64,000 nucleotides of DNA from Kitasatospora aureofaciens (lineage in GTDB: Bacteria > Actinomycetota > Actinomycetes > Streptomycetales > Streptomycetaceae): contig NZ_JAHTKP010000017.1 of the NCBI RefSeq assembly GCF_019192735.1, positions 91,142 through 155,141 on the forward strand, read 5' to 3'. The notes beneath the pieces are model-generated. The model was not told the DNA's origin, did no database searches, and saw only the letters and a program-made list of their open reading frames with translations. The position numbers and the translations under genes were made by a program. Positions within the stretch are counted from its first letter, which is position 1, and each line of letters opens with the position of its first letter. This document shows, in pieces, positions 62,101 through 64,000 of this stretch.

Positions 62101-63705
62101 ATGACCGAGGTCAGCCGTACCGACGACAGCTTCCACGTGTTCGACACCACCCTGCGTGACGGCGCGCAGCGCGAGGGCATCAACCTCACGGTGAACGACA
62201 AGCTGGCCATTGCCCGGCACCTGGACGACTTCGGGGTGGGCTTCATCGAGGGCGGCTGGCCCGGGGCGAACCCGCGCGACACCGAGTTCTTCGCCCGCGC
62301 CGCCGCCGAACTCGACCTGGAGCACGCCCAGCTGGTCGCCTTCGGCGCCACCCGCCGCGCGGGCGGCCGGGCCGCCGACGACCCGCAGCTGGTCGCCCTG
62401 GTCACCTCGGGCGCCCCCGTGGTGACCCTGGTGGCGAAGGCGCACGACCGGCACGTGGAGCTGGCGCTGCGCACCACGCTGGACGAGAACCTGGAGATGA
62501 TCCGGGACAGCGTCGCGTACCTGCGTGCGCAGGGGCGGCGCGTGTTCATCGACTGCGAGCACTTCTTCGACGGCTACAACGCCAACCGGGACTACGCGCT
62601 CGCCGTGGTCCGCGCCGCGCACGAGGCCGGGGCGGACGTGGTGGTGCTGTGCGACACCAACGGCGGGATGCTGCCCGCGGGTGTCCACGAGATCGTCGCC
62701 GACGTCCTGGCCAGGACGGGTGCCCGGCTGGGCATCCACGCCCAGGACGACACCGGCTGCGCGGTCGCCAACACCCTGGCCGCGGTGGACGCGGGCGCCA
62801 CCCACGTGCAGTGCACCGCGAACGGCTACGGCGAGCGGGTCGGCAACGCCAACCTGTTCCCGGTGGTCGGCGCGCTGGAGATCAAGCACGGCCGCCGGGT
62901 GCTGCCCGAGGGCCGGCTCGCCGAGATGACCCGGATCTCGCACGCCATCGCCGAGTTGGTCAACCTGACCCCGTCCACCCACCAGCCGTACGTCGGCTAC
63001 TCCGCCTTCGCACACAAGGCGGGTCTGCACGCCTCCGCGATCAAGGTGGACCCGGACCTCTACCAGCACATCGACCCCGAGCTGGTCGGCAACACCATGC
63101 GGATGCTGGTCTCCGACATGGCCGGCCGGGCGTCCGTCGAGCTCAAGGGCAAGGAGCTCGGCTACGACCTCTCCACCGACCGCGACCTGGCCGGCCGGGT
63201 GGTCGCCAAGGTCAAGGAGCAGGAGAACCTCGGCTACACGTACGAGTCCGCCGACGCCTCCTTCGAACTGCTGCTCCGCGACGAGGTGCGCGGCAGCCGG
63301 GACCGCTTCTACACCCTGGAGTCCTGGCGGACCATCAGCGAGCAGGGCCCGAACGGCTTCACGGGCAACGAGGCGACGGTCAAGCTGTGGGCCAAGGGCG
63401 AGCGCCGGATCGCCACCGGTGAGGGCAACGGCCCGGTCAACGCGCTGGACCAGGCGCTGCGCACGGCGCTGGAGGGGATCTACCCGCAGCTGGCCAGGTT
63501 CGAGCTGGTCGACTACAAGGTCCGCATCCTGGAGGGCCAGCACGGCACCGGCTCCAAGACCCGGGTGCTGATCGAGTCCACCGACGGCGCGTCCACCTGG
63601 TCCACCGTCGGCGTGGCCGACAACGTGGTCGCGGCCTCCTGGCTGGCGCTGGAGGACGCGTACACCTACGGCCTGATCCGGGCCGGGCAGGAGCCCACCG
63701 AGTAG
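62101..63705 (+). CDS. cimA: (R)-citramalate synthase
   Basis: Condenses pyruvate with acetyl-CoA for threonine-independent isoleucine synthesis. 534 aa. An HMGL-like TIM barrel starts FDTTLRDGAQREGINLTV, with the metal-binding H-x-Q in GIHAQDDTGCAVAN and GYGERVGNANLFPV. The C-terminal LeuA dimer/allosteric domain is about 385-530. The protein matches the CimA/LeuA2 subgroup (TIGR00977-type) more than LeuA, with the FIEGGWPGANPRDTEFF motif. An upstream leader peptide and terminator suggest attenuation by Ile/Leu. Confidence 0.92.
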   Translation: MTEVSRTDDSFHVFDTTLRDGAQREGINLTVNDKLAIARHLDDFGVGFIEGGWPGANPRDTEFFARAAAELDLEHAQLVAFGATRRAGGRAADDPQLVALVTSGAPVVTLVAKAHDRHVELALRTTLDENLEMIRDSVAYLRAQGRRVFIDCEHFFDGYNANRDYALAVVRAAHEAGADVVVLCDTNGGMLPAGVHEIVADVLARTGARLGIHAQDDTGCAVANTLAAVDAGATHVQCTANGYGERVGNANLFPVVGALEIKHGRRVLPEGRLAEMTRISHAIAELVNLTPSTHQPYVGYSAFAHKAGLHASAIKVDPDLYQHIDPELVGNTMRMLVSDMAGRASVELKGKELGYDLSTDRDLAGRVVAKVKEQENLGYTYESADASFELLLRDEVRGSRDRFYTLESWRTISEQGPNGFTGNEATVKLWAKGERRIATGEGNGPVNALDQALRTALEGIYPQLARFELVDYKVRILEGQHGTGSKTRVLIESTDGASTWSTVGVADNVVAASWLALEDAYTYGLIRAGQEPTE

Positions 63706-63728
63706 CGGGCTCCGACACGGCTGCACCC

Positions 63729-63784
63729 AACACGGCTGCGGCCCACGGACGTTCGAGCGGAGGTCCGTGGGCCGCAGCCGTGTT
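63729..63784. terminator. 22-bp perfect terminator between cimA and conservon gene
   Basis: Arms 63729-63750 and 63763-63784 are exact complements (starting AACACGGCTGCGGCC), with a 12-nt loop. It separates convergent genes and is the longest perfect stem in the window apart from the 174-bp palindromes. Confidence 0.85.
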
Positions 63785-63786
63785 CG

Positions 63787-64000
63787 TCACCGCAGTCGGG
63801 CGAGGAGTGCGTGTTCGACGAGGGTGATGAGGGCGCTCTTGGCGCTGTCCCGGCGTCGGGCGTCGAGGGTGATGACGGGGGTGTCGGGGCCGAGTTGGAG
63901 GGCTTCGCGGACTTCGTCGGCGGTGTGGGGCTGGTGTCCGTCGAAGCCGTTGAGGGCGACGACGAAGGGGAGTCCGCTGTTCTCGAAGTAGTCGAGGGCG
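63787..64000 (-). CDS. Conservon-type GTP-binding protein (CvnD-like), 3' part
   Basis: The last 70 codons of a gene that runs off the window edge. The frame reads LDYFENSGLPFVVALNGFDG, then ADEVREALQLGPDTPVITLDARRRDSAKSALITLVEHALLARL. ALNGFDG in the position of the guanine-recognition NKxD region and DARRRDSAKSAL are typical of CvnD GTPases. Conservons usually encode a kinase-like protein, a roadblock protein, a DUF742 protein and this GTPase in that order, so the other genes should lie beyond 64000. Confidence 0.8.
   Translation of the reverse strand, partial: ALDYFENSGLPFVVALNGFDGHQPHTADEVREALQLGPDTPVITLDARRRDSAKSALITLVEHALLARLR

Overview
The window is very GC-rich, and third codon positions are almost all G or C. 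GTG starts and probable leaderless genes are common, and TTA leucine codons are rare. The gene order matches one continuous stretch of the Streptomyces core chromosome: glycine cleavage, peptide ABC transporter, mnmA, ligA, gatCAB, ilvBNC, serA, leuB, ilvE, cimA, then a conservon. I read it as a chromosomal arm-to-core segment of a streptomycete (Streptomyces or Kitasatospora). This rests on gene content and remembered synteny, not on a search.

Layout. 1-2.3 kb: a translationally coupled pair of unknown proteins that share a Gly/Ala-rich motif found three times, a possible amyloid-type signalling pair. 2.4-7.35 kb (minus strand): gcvT-gcvH-glyA-sdaA behind a tandem glycine riboswitch, a glycine-to-serine-to-pyruvate catabolic run. 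7.5-9.7 kb: a 174-bp palindromic repeat and two SseB-like proteins separated by a 14-bp tandem repeat. 10.1-16.2 kb: a five-gene oligopeptide/dipeptide ABC transporter. 16.3-19.2 kb: two tandem membrane acyltransferases with signs of gene conversion; only one carries a TTA (bldA) codon. 19.2-23.1 kb: a TRIC-type channel, an IclR regulator, a cysteine desulfurase and mnmA.

23.1-29.1 kb is accessory DNA set into the mnmA-to-SDR interval. It begins with a Uma2 nuclease and a scar made of an SDR 5' fragment fused to a diverged mnmA 3' end. A minus-strand operon follows: an ATPase-fold protein, two tiny Lys-rich peptides and a PIMT-like O-methyltransferase. Divergent from it are an XRE regulator and a SLOG-type nucleotide-binding protein. 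The peptide-methyltransferase unit has the architecture of a minimal RiPP locus of the imiditide (aspartimide) kind and is the strongest candidate here for an undescribed system.

28.5-39.2 kb returns to core genes: a LOG-family protein, an SDR, a MetE-like protein (just behind a second copy of the 174-bp palindrome), ligA, a GGDEF-EAL protein with a TTA codon, gatC-gatA-small membrane protein, and gatB. 39.4-46.2 kb: a small basic protein, a large LuxR-type ATPase regulator, and a PAS-GGDEF protein whose EAL domain has lost catalytic residues. 46.2-63.7 kb is dominated by branched-chain amino acid synthesis (ilvB, ilvN, ilvC, leuB, ilvE, cimA) plus serA. Two leader-peptide attenuators (upstream of ilvB and cimA) encode Ile/Leu/Val-rich peptides. 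Interleaved are a large secreted subtilase, a YfhO-like membrane protein and a second Uma2 protein. The window ends inside a conservon-type GTPase gene.

No rRNA, tRNA, CRISPR array, transposase or phage gene was recognised.
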